Shown in pieces: positions 1 through 8,569 of a DNA stretch of 64,000 nucleotides (its first letter is position 1; every line of letters starts with the position of its first letter). The stretch covers positions 62,001 to 126,000 of the forward strand of contig SBGU01000052.1 of assembly GCA_006226495.1 (NCBI GenBank), in the 5' to 3' direction. Origin of the DNA: Alphaproteobacteria bacterium. Lineage in GTDB: Bacteria > Pseudomonadota > Alphaproteobacteria > Sphingomonadales > Kordiimonadaceae. Made by a program: the position numbers and the translations under genes. The notes beneath the pieces were generated by a model, which was not told where the DNA came from, did not search any database, and saw nothing but the letters and a program-made list of their open reading frames with translations.

Positions 1-184
1 TGGGCGCGCGCGGCAGGTCCATGAGGGGTGCCGCCCAGCGCCCGCGCCCCCTGAGGGCGAGCCGGCCTGCAAAGGCAAGGGCCCAGACCCCGATGAAGGC
101 AAGCCAGAACCACTGCCACACGGGCCTGGCGCTGGCGAACGGCAGCGGCGACAGGGCCAGGAGGAAATAGAGGGCGTTGCGCAT
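1..184 (-). CDS. N-terminus of a membrane protein, O-antigen ligase-like (cut by window edge)
   Basis: Only the first 61 codons are inside the window; the gene continues to the left. The peptide starts MRNALYFLLALSPLPFASAR and has a second hydrophobic stretch (about residues 22-42), then basic residues. A short hydrophobic start with an LSPLPFASARP-type turn is common at the N-terminus of alphaproteobacterial O-antigen ligase/polymerase (Wzy/WaaL-like) proteins, and the neighbours (UDP-xylose synthase, sugar-phosphate transferase) fit a polysaccharide locus. The assignment rests on that resemblance and context, since the catalytic loops lie outside the window. It follows the UDP-xylose synthase gene by 63 nt in the same direction. 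Confidence 0.45.
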   Translation of the reverse strand, partial: MRNALYFLLALSPLPFASARPVWQWFWLAFIGVWALAFAGRLALRGRGRWAAPLMDLPRAP

Positions 185-201
185 GATCGGTCCATCCGTA
201 T

Positions 202-221
202 GCCGGCCCGACCGGGCCGGC
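202..221 (-). other. GC-rich intercistronic hairpin
   Basis: Perfect 8-bp stem (GCCGGCCC / GGGCCGGC) with a 4-nt loop between the UDP-xylose synthase stop and the next start. There is no T-run on the minus strand, so it is more likely an mRNA-processing or stability hairpin than a classical terminator. Confidence 0.35.
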
Positions 222-247
222 TTGGCACAATATTCTACGGAAATTGC

Positions 248-1195
248 CTATTCTGACAACAGCTTGTCAAAATACTCGATCGTCGGCTTCAGACCTTCTG
301 CAAGCGGAACCGTCGGCTGCCAGTCCAGCTCGGCCTTGGCGCGGGTCAGGTCCGGGCGGCGCTGTTGCGGGTCGTCGGCGGGCAGCGGCTTGAATTCAAG
401 CCTGGAAGCAGACCCCGTCAGCTCGATCACCTTCTCGGCCAGTTCACGGATGGTGAATTCGCCGGGGTTGCCGAGGTTGATCGGGCCGGTGACATGATCG
501 CCTGACGCCATCAGCCGCACAAAACCCTCGATCAGGTCGCTCTGGTAACAGAAGGAGCGGGTCTGCTGACCCTCACCATAAATGGTGATCGGCTGGTTCT
601 GCAGCGCCTGGACCACGAAGTTGGACACTACACGGCCATCGTTCGGATGCATGCGCGGGCCATAGGTATTGAAGATACGGGCCACCTTGATGCGCAGGTT
701 ATGCTGGCGGTAATAGTCGAAGAACAGGGTCTCGGCGCAGCGCTTGCCTTCGTCATAGCAGGACCGCGGGCCGATGGGATTCACATTGCCCCAATATTCT
801 TCATGCTGCGGATGGATGTTCGGATCACCGTAAACTTCGCTGGTGGATGCCTGGAAAATTTTGGCGCCGACACGTTTGGCCAGTCCCAGCATGTTGATGG
901 CGCCATGCACGCTGGTCTTGGTCGTCTGAACCGGATCGCGCTGATAATGGATCGGCGAGGCCGGGCAGGCCAGGTTATAGATTTCGTCAACTTCCACATA
1001 GAGCGGGAAGGTGACGTCATGGCGCATAAGCTCGAAATTCGGATGGTCCAGAAGATGCGCCACGTTGCGGCGGGTGCCGGTATAGAAATTGTCGACACAC
1101 AGAACCTCATGGCCTTCGGCCAGCAGGCGCTCGGAAAGGTGGGAACCCAGGAAACCGGCGCCCCCGGTGATCAACACACGTCGTACAGTATGCAT
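248..1195 (-). CDS. UDP-glucuronate decarboxylase (UDP-xylose synthase)
   Basis: This is a short-chain dehydrogenase/extended NAD-dependent epimerase of 315 aa, the usual length for UXS. It converts UDP-glucuronate to UDP-xylose with tightly bound NAD+, in the cytoplasm, feeding surface-polysaccharide assembly. Visible are the NAD-binding GGAGFLGS turn (residues 11-18), the catalytic YDEGK motif with Tyr147 and Lys151, and family blocks such as NLACPASP and FNTYGPRM. The ATG at 1195 follows a GAGGG ribosome site and sits 23 nt after the sugar-transferase stop, so the two are co-transcribed. The substrate is made by the UDP-glucose dehydrogenase at 58048-59355. Confidence 0.92.
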   Translation of the reverse strand: MHTVRRVLITGGAGFLGSHLSERLLAEGHEVLCVDNFYTGTRRNVAHLLDHPNFELMRHDVTFPLYVEVDEIYNLACPASPIHYQRDPVQTTKTSVHGAINMLGLAKRVGAKIFQASTSEVYGDPNIHPQHEEYWGNVNPIGPRSCYDEGKRCAETLFFDYYRQHNLRIKVARIFNTYGPRMHPNDGRVVSNFVVQALQNQPITIYGEGQQTRSFCYQSDLIEGFVRLMASGDHVTGPINLGNPGEFTIRELAEKVIELTGSASRLEFKPLPADDPQQRRPDLTRAKAELDWQPTVPLAEGLKPTIEYFDKLLSE

Positions 1196-1218
1196 TCAAA
1201 CCCTCAAAAGAAATTCAT

Positions 1219-2676
1219 TCAGTATGCATTTTTGTCGAGCAGGCTGGGCAGGGTCATGAATATGATCCTGAGGTCAAGCCAGACCGACCAATGGTCCACG
1301 TACCATAGATCACATTCGACCCGTTTGGTCATTTTTTCCAATGTTTCGGTTTCGCCCCTGAGACCGTGAATCTGGGCCCAGCCGGTAATGCCGGGCTTCA
1401 TCTTGTGGCGCGCCAGATATTCCTCGACATCGTCCAGGAACTGGTGCGACAGCGCAACCGGGTGCGGGCGCGGCCCCACAAGCGACATGTCGCCCTGGAT
1501 GACGTTCAGGAGCTGCGGCAGTTCGTCGAGGCTGGTGCGCCTCAGGATACGGCCAAGCCTGGTTACCCGCGGGTCATTCTTCACAGCCTGCTTGAAAGCA
1601 TTCTGTTCGGGCGGACGGTTATACATGGTGCGGAACTTGTAGACCCGGAAGGTCGCGTTGGCAAAACCGTGCCGTTGCTGACGGAAAAAAACCGGGCCCG
1701 GGCTGTCGATCTTGATCAGGAACGCGATCAGCAGCAGGACCGGACTGGCCATCAGCAGGAACAGGGAACCAAGGATCAGGTCTTCGGCGCGCTTGAACAT
1801 CTGGTCGGTGCTTGAAAGCGGACGCCGGCCCAGTGTAACCGCTGGCACACCGGCATGCTGGCCAACCGCGCGGCCCGGGAAGGCCGCAGCAACCGGCAGG
1901 ATCGGCGCATGAATTTCGCACGGCAGCACCGAAAGTTTGGCGCGCACATGCTCGATGCTTTGCGGATTGTCCCAGTCAAGCGCCAGCCAGACGCTGTCAT
2001 AATTGCAGGCATGATAGTCTTCAACCAGGGTGCCGATGGAACCCCGAACCGCAACCGCATTGTCGCCGTCGGTATGTTTGTCGTCACTGATGGTATAAAG
2101 CCCGGTCACGGCCACCGACGTATCGCCGCGTTCGAACATGTCCATCAACTGGCGCACCAGACGCATATCGTCGCCGACCACAGCAACCTGGGAACAGAAA
2201 TGTCCCGCCAGTTCGGCACGGCGCACAGCCAGGTTCCAGCCAAAGCGTGCCATCAGAAGGCCGCCGCCGGCTGCAGCAAAAAAGAAACCCGCCCACAGGC
2301 GCGAGAAGCCGGAACCGCTTTTGGTCGCAAACGCAAGGGCGGCAACCCCGAGCGCCACATAGACCCAGGATGCGGCAACACGGCGGATGCCCATGAAAAT
2401 GTGGCGACGTTCCTCGATGTCATAGACCTTGCTGCGCGCGGCAAACCCGGCCCAGCCGAGGCAGGCCAGCAGGGTTACGAGAATATAGTCGGGCGAGATG
2501 AAACCAAATCCGAAGCGCAGCATCCACGCACCCTGGGCCGCCAGGAGAATGATGCACAGATCGACGAAATACATGGCGCTGACACGCGCGTCCGACCGCC
2601 AGAACGCCCTGCCACGCGACGCCTTGGCAAATTGCCGTTCGGCCAGTGCCCCGGCCGGATATTCTGAATCAACCAT
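1219..2676 (-). CDS. Undecaprenyl-phosphate sugar-1-phosphate transferase (WcaJ/ExoY type)
   Basis: An initiating enzyme of surface-polysaccharide synthesis that transfers a hexose-1-phosphate from a UDP-sugar to undecaprenyl phosphate at the inner membrane. The N-terminal half has four hydrophobic segments and a Rossmann-like cytoplasmic region, as in long WcaJ/WbaP enzymes. From about residue 295 comes the bacterial sugar transferase domain, with a membrane re-entrant helix, the PGPVFFRQ and FRTM blocks, SLVGPRP and [10 protein letters not shown] use the ATG at 2676 (485 aa); an in-frame GTG at 2706 would add 10 residues, and neither has a strong ribosome site. The sugar specificity cannot be read from the sequence. 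Confidence 0.9.
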   Translation of the reverse strand: MVDSEYPAGALAERQFAKASRGRAFWRSDARVSAMYFVDLCIILLAAQGAWMLRFGFGFISPDYILVTLLACLGWAGFAARSKVYDIEERRHIFMGIRRVAASWVYVALGVAALAFATKSGSGFSRLWAGFFFAAAGGGLLMARFGWNLAVRRAELAGHFCSQVAVVGDDMRLVRQLMDMFERGDTSVAVTGLYTISDDKHTDGDNAVAVRGSIGTLVEDYHACNYDSVWLALDWDNPQSIEHVRAKLSVLPCEIHAPILPVAAAFPGRAVGQHAGVPAVTLGRRPLSSTDQMFKRAEDLILGSLFLLMASPVLLLIAFLIKIDSPGPVFFRQQRHGFANATFRVYKFRTMYNRPPEQNAFKQAVKNDPRVTRLGRILRRTSLDELPQLLNVIQGDMSLVGPRPHPVALSHQFLDDVEEYLARHKMKPGITGWAQIHGLRGETETLEKMTKRVECDLWYVDHWSVWLDLRIIFMTLPSLLDKNAY

Positions 2677-2706
2677 TTTAAAAATGTCCCAACACAGATG
2701 GAACAC

Positions 2707-2982
2707 GTCCCCACCTGGGGCGCCCCACCGCCCGGAAATAAAGCAAACCGGTAGCGTACTAAAGTCCTCAATCCACCTTCAAGCTATGCCAAAATGCCTG
2801 CAAAAGGCAACAAACTTGGACCTTTGCCCGCTGTGCCACAGCAAATAGCGGCCAATCGTTGCAACAATAAAACAGGAATGCCGGTTTCCGGCACCTGCGT
2901 GCCCGCAGCACGCGCACACGGGCACGTTCTGCAAGCTCGGCGTGTGGCCCGGTTGCCCGAGTCCCCAACACGCCAGGCCGCG
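2707..2982. other. Intergenic region with hairpins and a 12-bp palindrome
   Basis: No gene is seen here. The region holds two hairpins just after the HIT gene (2879-2893 and 2898-2926) and a perfect 12-bp palindrome, TGGGGCGCCCCA, at 2716-2727 close to the sugar-transferase start. A promoter for the polysaccharide genes presumably lies here on the minus strand, but I cannot pick a convincing -35/-10 pair. Confidence 0.5.
2879..2893 (-). terminator. Possible terminator of the HIT gene
   Basis: Six-bp stem TGCCGG/CCGGCA with a 3-nt loop, followed on the minus strand by a T-rich stretch (TTCCTGTTTTATTGTT). A second, longer hairpin lies at 2898-2926 (CGTGCCCG/CGGGCACG), nearer the gene. The T-tract is interrupted, so termination is likely but not certain. 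Confidence 0.45.
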
Positions 2983-3423
2983 TCAGGCACTTTCCCGCAT
3001 GGCCAGGCCAAAGCGTGCGCCCAGAAGCTTCCTGAGGGCCGCCACGCGCCGCGCCAGTCGCGCAGGGTCGTATGTTGCGGCAGGCGCCGCACCCCACACG
3101 GGGCCGGGCCAGGCAACATCGCCTTCAAAACGCGCAATCACATGCACATGCAGTTGCGGCACCATGTTGCCAAGGCTGGCGACATTCATCTTGTCGGCAC
3201 TGGTCTTGGCTTCAAGCACGTCGGCGACGGCGGTCATTTCCGCCATCAGCACCTGCTGGTCCGCGGCAGGCAACCGGTGCAGTTCCCGCGCGTCCATGCG
3301 ACGGGGCACAAGGACAAGCCAGGGATAGTTGGCGTCGGTCATCAGAAGCACGCGGCACAGCGGCAGGTCGATGACCGGCACGGTGTCGGCGGCAAGTTGC
3401 GGATGCAGGCTGAAATCGCTCAC
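2983..3423 (-). CDS. HIT family (histidine triad) protein
   Basis: A 146-aa nucleotide-binding hydrolase or transferase of the HIT superfamily. The triad is QLHVHVIAR with His92 and His94; the first histidine of the usual triad is Gln90. That variant occurs in a known branch of the family, so the gene need not be inactive. A buried strand ([10 protein letters not shown]) precedes the motif as in other HIT folds. The start is a GTG at 3423 with a weak ribosome site. The substrate is unknown; AMP-linked or dinucleoside-polyphosphate compounds are typical for the family. Confidence 0.85.
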   Translation of the reverse strand: MSDFSLHPQLAADTVPVIDLPLCRVLLMTDANYPWLVLVPRRMDARELHRLPAADQQVLMAEMTAVADVLEAKTSADKMNVASLGNMVPQLHVHVIARFEGDVAWPGPVWGAAPAATYDPARLARRVAALRKLLGARFGLAMRESA

Positions 3424-3463
3424 GGTTCACACACTCGATACAGTTGGCGGCGGTTGCGCGTAT

Positions 3464-4009
3464 TTACGCACCCGCCCCCGCATAGACAAGCCAGATTTCG
3501 GACAGCGCGAACAAAACCGCAAGGCCATAGACAATGGGCTGCAGATTCTGAAGCAAGGCCGGTACCGTGGACGCATTGGTCTCGGACAGCTTGCGGATCG
3601 AGCCAAGCCCCGGCAGCATTTTTGACAGGATGAAACCACCGATCACCAGGCTGATGACCGCCGGCACATAAGCCGGGTCTTCAAGCAGCAGGAAAGTGGC
3701 GATGCGGCAGCCGATGATGACCACAACAAGGCCAGCCAACACCTGTCCGGCCCGCAGCGACAGACCCGACGCCATATAGGCCAGCAGGGCAAAGGTTCCA
3801 GCGATCAGCACCTGTATACCAAGCTGCAGGGCGCCATTCTCGAACATCATGAGCCCGACAAGGCCGGAAGCAAGATTCAGGAGCGCGATGATATAGCCGT
3901 AATTCACGAGCTTCGAGACATCCTCGCGCTCGAACGCCTCCTCGTTGGCCGCCAGGACACGCCGCACCACATCGTCGCCCACCTTGGGCGCCGCAACTTC
4001 TTCTGTCAT
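3464..4009 (-). CDS. Small integral membrane protein of unknown function
   Basis: A 181-aa protein with a soluble acidic N-terminus (about 35 residues) and five hydrophobic segments, roughly residues 36-56, 62-84, 87-108, 113-132 and 155-178. I do not recognise a family motif. The ATG at 4009 has a good ribosome site (GGGGAA, 6 nt away). It lies 40 nt upstream of the HIT gene on the same strand and may share its transcript. No catalytic residues can be proposed. Confidence 0.7.
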   Translation of the reverse strand: MTEEVAAPKVGDDVVRRVLAANEEAFEREDVSKLVNYGYIIALLNLASGLVGLMMFENGALQLGIQVLIAGTFALLAYMASGLSLRAGQVLAGLVVVIIGCRIATFLLLEDPAYVPAVISLVIGGFILSKMLPGLGSIRKLSETNASTVPALLQNLQPIVYGLAVLFALSEIWLVYAGAGA

Positions 4010-4123
4010 GAATTCCCCCTCAGACAGTGCCGGCCTGCAAAGCCCGGCATTTCCCCCAAATAAACCATGGACATAGAGGCAGCCGCGTACCGGTCTGTCA
4101 AGCCGCGAGACACAGGCCGGCGA

Positions 4124-5599
4124 TCAGTTGGCTGACGCGGCCTTTTTCATCAGGGCTTCGAAAAAGTCGACCTGGCGCGCGAGGGCCGTGGCCGGCAATT
4201 GTTCATTGTTGCCATGGATGCGCTTCAGGTCCTCCGCATGGAATACCATGGGCATGAAGCGGTAGGTGTCCTCGGCCACCGTATCATAGTGGCGGGCGTC
4301 GGTGCCCTGCACGGTCAGGGTCGGGGCCACAGGAATGTCACCGAACACGTCGCCGATGGTGGCTTCGATCAATCGGTACCCCTCGCCATCCGGGTTCGAC
4401 AGGCTGGTGGCCTCGCGCCCACCCAGCGCCATGATATTAACCTTGTCGTCTGAGACGATTTCGGCGGCGCGCGCCACCACGCCGGCCACCGTGTCACGCG
4501 GGTGGATGCGGTAATTGACCACGGCCTCGCCATATTGCGGCAGCAGGTTTTCCTTGGTGCCGGCTTTCATCATGGTGAAGGCGGTGGTGGTGTGCATGAA
4601 GGCGCCGACGGTCGGGCTTTTGGCCAACTGTTTCGCCAACAGCGGCCGGGTCAGCCACAGGTTGGCGATGGCGATGCGTTTGGTGAAATCCATCTCGGGT
4701 GCGACGGCCTTCAGGAAACTTTCCAGATGTTCATCCAACACCAGCGGATAGGGATTGTCGGTCACCAGATAACCGGCGCGCGCGGCCAGGCTGGCAGCGG
4801 TGAAATCCTTGGGAGCCGACGAATGGCCGCCTTCATCGGTGGCCGAGAATTTGAGGGTGACCGAGCCTTTTTCAGCGAGCGAGATCAAGGCCACAGGCGA
4901 CTTTACACCCGGCACAATACCTTCGGCGATGGCCGAGCCTTCATCCAGCGCCCAGGCAAGGCCGATGCCGCGCGCCTTGAGGGCTGCCGCCATCTGGGCC
5001 GCACCCTTGTCGCCACCCAGTTCCTCGTCGTGCCCGAACAGGAAATAGATATCCCGGTCCGGCACAAAGCCGGCCGCGGCCAGCCGGTCGGCGGCTTCCA
5101 TCAGGCTGATCAGGATGCCCTTGTCGTCCATGGCACCCCGGCCCCAGATGATGCCCTTGTCATCGATCACGCCGTCGAACGGCCCATGCTGCCACAGGGA
5201 CAGGCCTTCTTCCGGCACCGGCACCACATCCTGATGCGCGAGGAAGGCGATCGGTTTTTTGCCGCCCGCGCCCGTGCCCGGCCAGCGGTACATCAGCGAA
5301 TAACCGCCCACGATCTCCAGTTCCGCCGCCTCGTGAAACGCGGGATAGGTTTCCTTGAGGAAGGCATGAAAGTCCGTAAACGCCTTGTCGTCTGGCGCGA
5401 CTTCAAGGCCGTGCGAGATGGTCGGGAAGCGGATGGCGGCAGCGAGATGCTCCGCCATGGTGCGCACACGGGCCGGGTCCTGTTCCACGGTCTTCAGGCT
5501 TTTGGCCTCGCCCGCCGGCAGCACAATCACCGTGCGCACCATCAGGAACACCACCAGGGCCACAAGGGCCAGCACCAGGACTTTGAAAAACCGCACCAT
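4124..5599 (-). CDS. M20 family metallopeptidase (carboxypeptidase S/PM20D1-like)
   Basis: A 491-aa di-zinc hydrolase of the M20 family. The N-terminus has one membrane anchor or uncleaved signal (about residues 6-26), so the enzyme probably faces the periplasm. Metal and catalytic motifs are in order: AHQDVVPV, the DDKG/GRGAMDDKG block, the GHDEELGG glutamates, GGHSSAP in the dimerisation/catalytic region and a late GTDARHY. Length and motif spacing match the CPS1/PM20D1 branch, which cleaves or forms N-acyl amino acid and dipeptide bonds. The ATG at 5599 is preceded by GGGGGAAG; earlier in-frame codons lack a ribosome site. It lies 63 nt downstream of the nth gene chain. Confidence 0.88.
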   Translation of the reverse strand: MVRFFKVLVLALVALVVFLMVRTVIVLPAGEAKSLKTVEQDPARVRTMAEHLAAAIRFPTISHGLEVAPDDKAFTDFHAFLKETYPAFHEAAELEIVGGYSLMYRWPGTGAGGKKPIAFLAHQDVVPVPEEGLSLWQHGPFDGVIDDKGIIWGRGAMDDKGILISLMEAADRLAAAGFVPDRDIYFLFGHDEELGGDKGAAQMAAALKARGIGLAWALDEGSAIAEGIVPGVKSPVALISLAEKGSVTLKFSATDEGGHSSAPKDFTAASLAARAGYLVTDNPYPLVLDEHLESFLKAVAPEMDFTKRIAIANLWLTRPLLAKQLAKSPTVGAFMHTTTAFTMMKAGTKENLLPQYGEAVVNYRIHPRDTVAGVVARAAEIVSDDKVNIMALGGREATSLSNPDGEGYRLIEATIGDVFGDIPVAPTLTVQGTDARHYDTVAEDTYRFMPMVFHAEDLKRIHGNNEQLPATALARQVDFFEALMKKAASAN

Positions 5600-5662
5600 C
5601 AGACTTCCCCCAGAGGATTTGTTCGGCTGTAAGGTAACCCACTGGACCATGAAGTCCAGTAT

Positions 5663-6220
5663 TTACAGATCAGATTTGTTCACGCGCACACAGGCATTCT
5701 GGCCCGCAGGCGCGCCATCATCGACATCGCATTTGAATGCATAATCCTGCATGAGCGCATAGATTTCCCGGCCGGCGCGGTTCGAGACCTCGTGGTCGCA
5801 GCCCGGTACGCCGGGCACCTGATCGAGGATGAAGATAGCTTTGCGGTCGCCCGCCTTGAAGACAAACGCGGTCTGCACATGGGCACCATGGCTGGCATTC
5901 ATGCTTTTGAGCAGCTCTGTCATGTCGCAGCGGTTCCCCTTCGGTTGCGCCATTTCATCGCCCGTCGCCTCGGTGATAGCCAGAGCCCTATGCCAAAAGT
6001 CGCTTTCATCGACCACAATCCGGGTTGGACCCCGATCACGACCCGAGGCATGGGTTTGCTGATAGCTATCTGGTCCAACCTGCTGGACAAAGGTCTCGCG
6101 CCAATTCCGCGGTGTACCCTCGCCCTGCAGATAGCTCCAGCCGTCAGGCGTTTCGGCCTGCGCCCGGGGACCCAGCGCAAAGCTGGCCATCATCAGGAGT
6201 AGGAGACCCGACCCTCTCAA
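5663..6220 (-). CDS. Secreted protein of unknown function, TTG start coupled to nth
   Basis: A 185-aa protein with a signal peptide (LRGSGLLLLMMASFALGPRAQA, residues 1-22, cut after AQA) and a mature domain with four cysteines and no motif I recognise. The start is inferred: a TTG at 6220 overlaps the nth stop codon (TTGA) and has AAGGAG 8 nt upstream, while the longer ORF beginning at 6319 would run through nth and bury the signal peptide. Translation is therefore probably coupled to nth. A periplasmic location is likely; the role is unknown. Confidence 0.72.
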   Translation of the reverse strand: MRGSGLLLLMMASFALGPRAQAETPDGWSYLQGEGTPRNWRETFVQQVGPDSYQQTHASGRDRGPTRIVVDESDFWHRALAITEATGDEMAQPKGNRCDMTELLKSMNASHGAHVQTAFVFKAGDRKAIFILDQVPGVPGCDHEVSNRAGREIYALMQDYAFKCDVDDGAPAGQNACVRVNKSDL

Positions 6221-6870
6221 ACCGTTTTCTCCTTGAACAGGCAGATATGGTGAACCTTGCATCTGGCGCAATCGGGCTTGCGGGCCTTGCAGATATAGCG
6301 GCCATGCAAAATGAGCCAATGGTGTGCATGCAGCCTGAAGGGCTCGGGGATCACTTTCTCAAGCGCCAGTTCCACCTTCAGCACATCCTTGCCGGGCGCG
6401 AGGCCGGTGCGGTTCGAGACCCGGAAGATATGGGTATCCACCGCGCAGGTCGGTTGCCCGAAGGCGATGTTCAGGACTACATTCGCGGTCTTGCGGCCAA
6501 CACCGGCCAGCGCCTCGAGCTCCTCCCGCGTTTCGGGTACCTTCGAGCCATGGAACGCGATCAGGTCCTTCGAGAGCTGGATGACATTCTTGGCCTTGGA
6601 GTTAAAGAGCCCAATGGTCTTGATGTGCTGTTTCAGCCCTTCTTCCCCGAGCGCGACCATTTTTTCAGGCGTGTCGGCCACCGGCCACAGGCTGCGTGTG
6701 GCCTTGTTCACACCCACGTCGGTCGCCTGCGCCGACAGCACCACGGCAACCAGCAAGGTATAGGCGTTCACATATTCAAGCTCGCCCTCGGGGTTCGGGT
6801 TATCTTCGGCCAGCAGGCGGAAAAACTCGAAAATCTGCTCGCGGTTCAGTCTGGAATAACGCCCGGCCAT
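6217..6870 (-). CDS. nth: Endonuclease III, DNA base-excision repair
   Basis: A bifunctional DNA glycosylase/AP lyase removing oxidised pyrimidines. The 217-aa length is standard. The helix-hairpin-helix has LAGVGRKTANVV with catalytic Lys127, the catalytic Asp is in AVDTHIFR (Asp145), and the [4Fe-4S] cluster ligands are Cys194, Cys201, Cys204 and Cys210 (C-x6-C-x2-C-x5-C). It shares a TGATG overlap with the hydrolase gene upstream and overlaps the start of the secreted protein downstream, making it the middle of a coupled four-gene chain. Confidence 0.97.
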   Translation of the reverse strand: MAGRYSRLNREQIFEFFRLLAEDNPNPEGELEYVNAYTLLVAVVLSAQATDVGVNKATRSLWPVADTPEKMVALGEEGLKQHIKTIGLFNSKAKNVIQLSKDLIAFHGSKVPETREELEALAGVGRKTANVVLNIAFGQPTCAVDTHIFRVSNRTGLAPGKDVLKVELALEKVIPEPFRLHAHHWLILHGRYICKARKPDCARCKVHHICLFKEKTV

Positions 6871-7622
6871 CAGAGGAGACCCGCCAGTTCATCGACGGTC
6901 AGGCACAGGCGGCGGAGGTCCGTGGGGGTGGACAAACGGTGGTCGCCACCCGGCACCAGGATGATTTCCACGTCATTGCCGGTCATCTTTTTGGTGATCT
7001 CCAGCGCCGATTGCCAGGGCACGTCCGGGTCGGCGAGCCCCTGGATCAGCCGCACAGGGATGCTCATATACCAGGGTGCCGCGATCACCCGGTTGTTCCA
7101 GCCGTCCTCGATCAGCGCTTTGGTGATCGTGTAGGGCATGTCGCCGTATTCGGTCGGGATCTTCACGAAACCCTGGCTGCATATCTCGGCGCGCTCACGG
7201 TCGCTCAGTTCCTCGTTCCACATGCGCACGGTAAAGTCGGGCGCCGCCGCCACGCCGATCAGGCCCTTGACCCGGCCGGGCCGCGCACGTGCCGCCAGCA
7301 TGGAAATCCAGCCGCCCATGGACGAACCAACCAGAATTTGCGGCCCTTCCGTCAGCCGGTCGATCACCGCCAGCGCGTCCTTGAGCCAAAGGCCGATGGT
7401 GCCGTCCTCGAACCTGCCGGCAGACTGTCCGTGGCCCGAATAGTCGAAGCGCACAAACGCAAGGCCCCGCGCCTTGCAATGTTCCTCAAGTGCCAACGCC
7501 TTCGAGCCTTCCATGTCGCTCATGAAACCGCCCAGGAACACCACACCGGGGCCATGCCCTTTCAGGCGGTGATAGGCGATGCGGCTGCCATGCGCTGCGT
7601 CGAGAAATTGCGGTTCAGTCAT
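6870..7622 (-). CDS. Alpha/beta hydrolase (ABHD10-like)
   Basis: A 250-aa serine hydrolase. The nucleophile elbow is G-S-S-M-G with Ser101; an acidic residue in LADPDVPW and His in GGDHRLS complete the triad, and VFLGGFMSDM supplies the oxyanion region. The wording of these blocks resembles the ABHD10/palmitoyl-protein-thioesterase-like group, so thioesterase or ester hydrolysis is likely, though the substrate is unknown. I start at ATG 7622, which overlaps the end of the upstream membrane-protein gene by 8 nt and follows GGAGG; the longer frame up to 7742 lies wholly inside that gene. Confidence 0.85.
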   Translation of the reverse strand: MTEPQFLDAAHGSRIAYHRLKGHGPGVVFLGGFMSDMEGSKALALEEHCKARGLAFVRFDYSGHGQSAGRFEDGTIGLWLKDALAVIDRLTEGPQILVGSSMGGWISMLAARARPGRVKGLIGVAAAPDFTVRMWNEELSDRERAEICSQGFVKIPTEYGDMPYTITKALIEDGWNNRVIAAPWYMSIPVRLIQGLADPDVPWQSALEITKKMTGNDVEIILVPGGDHRLSTPTDLRRLCLTVDELAGLL

Positions 7623-8397
7623 AGGGTGAAAATTCCTCCGGTCTGGGCTCGGTGTGGGTGAAGCGCCCGATATGCCGGGCCAATGCGGCAAGGTCGCGCT
7701 CGCTGAAATCGTCGTTCGAAACGCCCAGGCTTTCCCAGACATGACCGTCGGGGAAATGCAGCACCAGCCGGCGCCGGATGATCACATTGCCGTTGGGGGC
7801 GGTGGCACGGTCCACCAGCAGAAAGTCGTCTGCTTCGGCCAGATTGTGCCATGTGCTGCCAAGGGCCAGAAAACCGCGTTCCCGGACCATGTCGCCTTCG
7901 ATCACGTTAACCATGGTGGCCGCCTTGAGGCCGGCCAGCAATACGAGAACCGCAAACGGATAAACAATCACCTTCATCAGGCGCACTGAATCCATGCCCT
8001 GGCTGGCCATGGTGAAAAGAACATATTTCCGCCAGGCCCTGCCGTGCAACGCTTTGACATACGGCACCCAGACAAGGCCAGGCGCAATAATGCCGACAAA
8101 CAGGGCGGCAAGGGTCGCCACAACCAGGCCATCTTCGCCGTTGTAGGCCACATCCGCAGGCACGGCCAGCATGGCAACCAGCCAGTACAGACCGAAGGCC
8201 GCGCCGAAAAAGACGGCAACCAGCAGCACATAAATCACAAAATCGACGACCATCCATTTGCCGAAACCGCGCCCGCGAAGGCGGCGGCCGATCAGCTCAT
8301 AGTCGCGCGGGCGACGTTTACCCCGCCCCGTCTGCGACAGCCGCGCCAGCGCCACCGCTGCAATCGCTGTAATGATCGCCACGATCACTGTTTTCAT
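7615..8397 (-). CDS. Integral membrane protein of unknown function
   Basis: A 260-aa protein, first gene of a coupled minus-strand chain (this gene, hydrolase, nth, secreted protein). It has hydrophobic segments near residues 3-20, 49-78, 91-112 and 143-165, then a soluble C-terminal third (about 95 residues) rich in charged residues and beta-like stretches that looks cytoplasmic. I recognise no family. The ATG at 8397 has a GAGGGGC-like ribosome site somewhat far upstream. The gene is divergent from thrS. Confidence 0.75.
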   Translation of the reverse strand: MKTVIVAIITAIAAVALARLSQTGRGKRRPRDYELIGRRLRGRGFGKWMVVDFVIYVLLVAVFFGAAFGLYWLVAMLAVPADVAYNGEDGLVVATLAALFVGIIAPGLVWVPYVKALHGRAWRKYVLFTMASQGMDSVRLMKVIVYPFAVLVLLAGLKAATMVNVIEGDMVRERGFLALGSTWHNLAEADDFLLVDRATAPNGNVIIRRRLVLHFPDGHVWESLGVSNDDFSERDLAALARHIGRFTHTEPRPEEFSPYD

Positions 8398-8500
8398 TGG
8401 TGTGCTGCCCCTCGCCGTATCGCGATTGCCGATTGTGTCTCCCGGGCGACCCTAGCAAGTAAGAATGCTTCACTCAACGCCCGAAAAGCCCGGAGTCTGC

Positions 8501-8529
8501 TTGACTTCAGGGTCTGCCCCGGCTACCTC
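8501..8529 (+). promoter_or_regulatory. Possible thrS promoter
   Basis: TTGACT at 8501-8506 and TACCTC at 8524-8529, spaced 17 nt, about 40 nt before the thrS start. The -10 is weak, as is common in GC-rich alphaproteobacteria. Confidence 0.3.
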
Positions 8530-8569
8530 GCAGAACACCTTATTTTCACCTGAACAGGAAACAGGAAAG

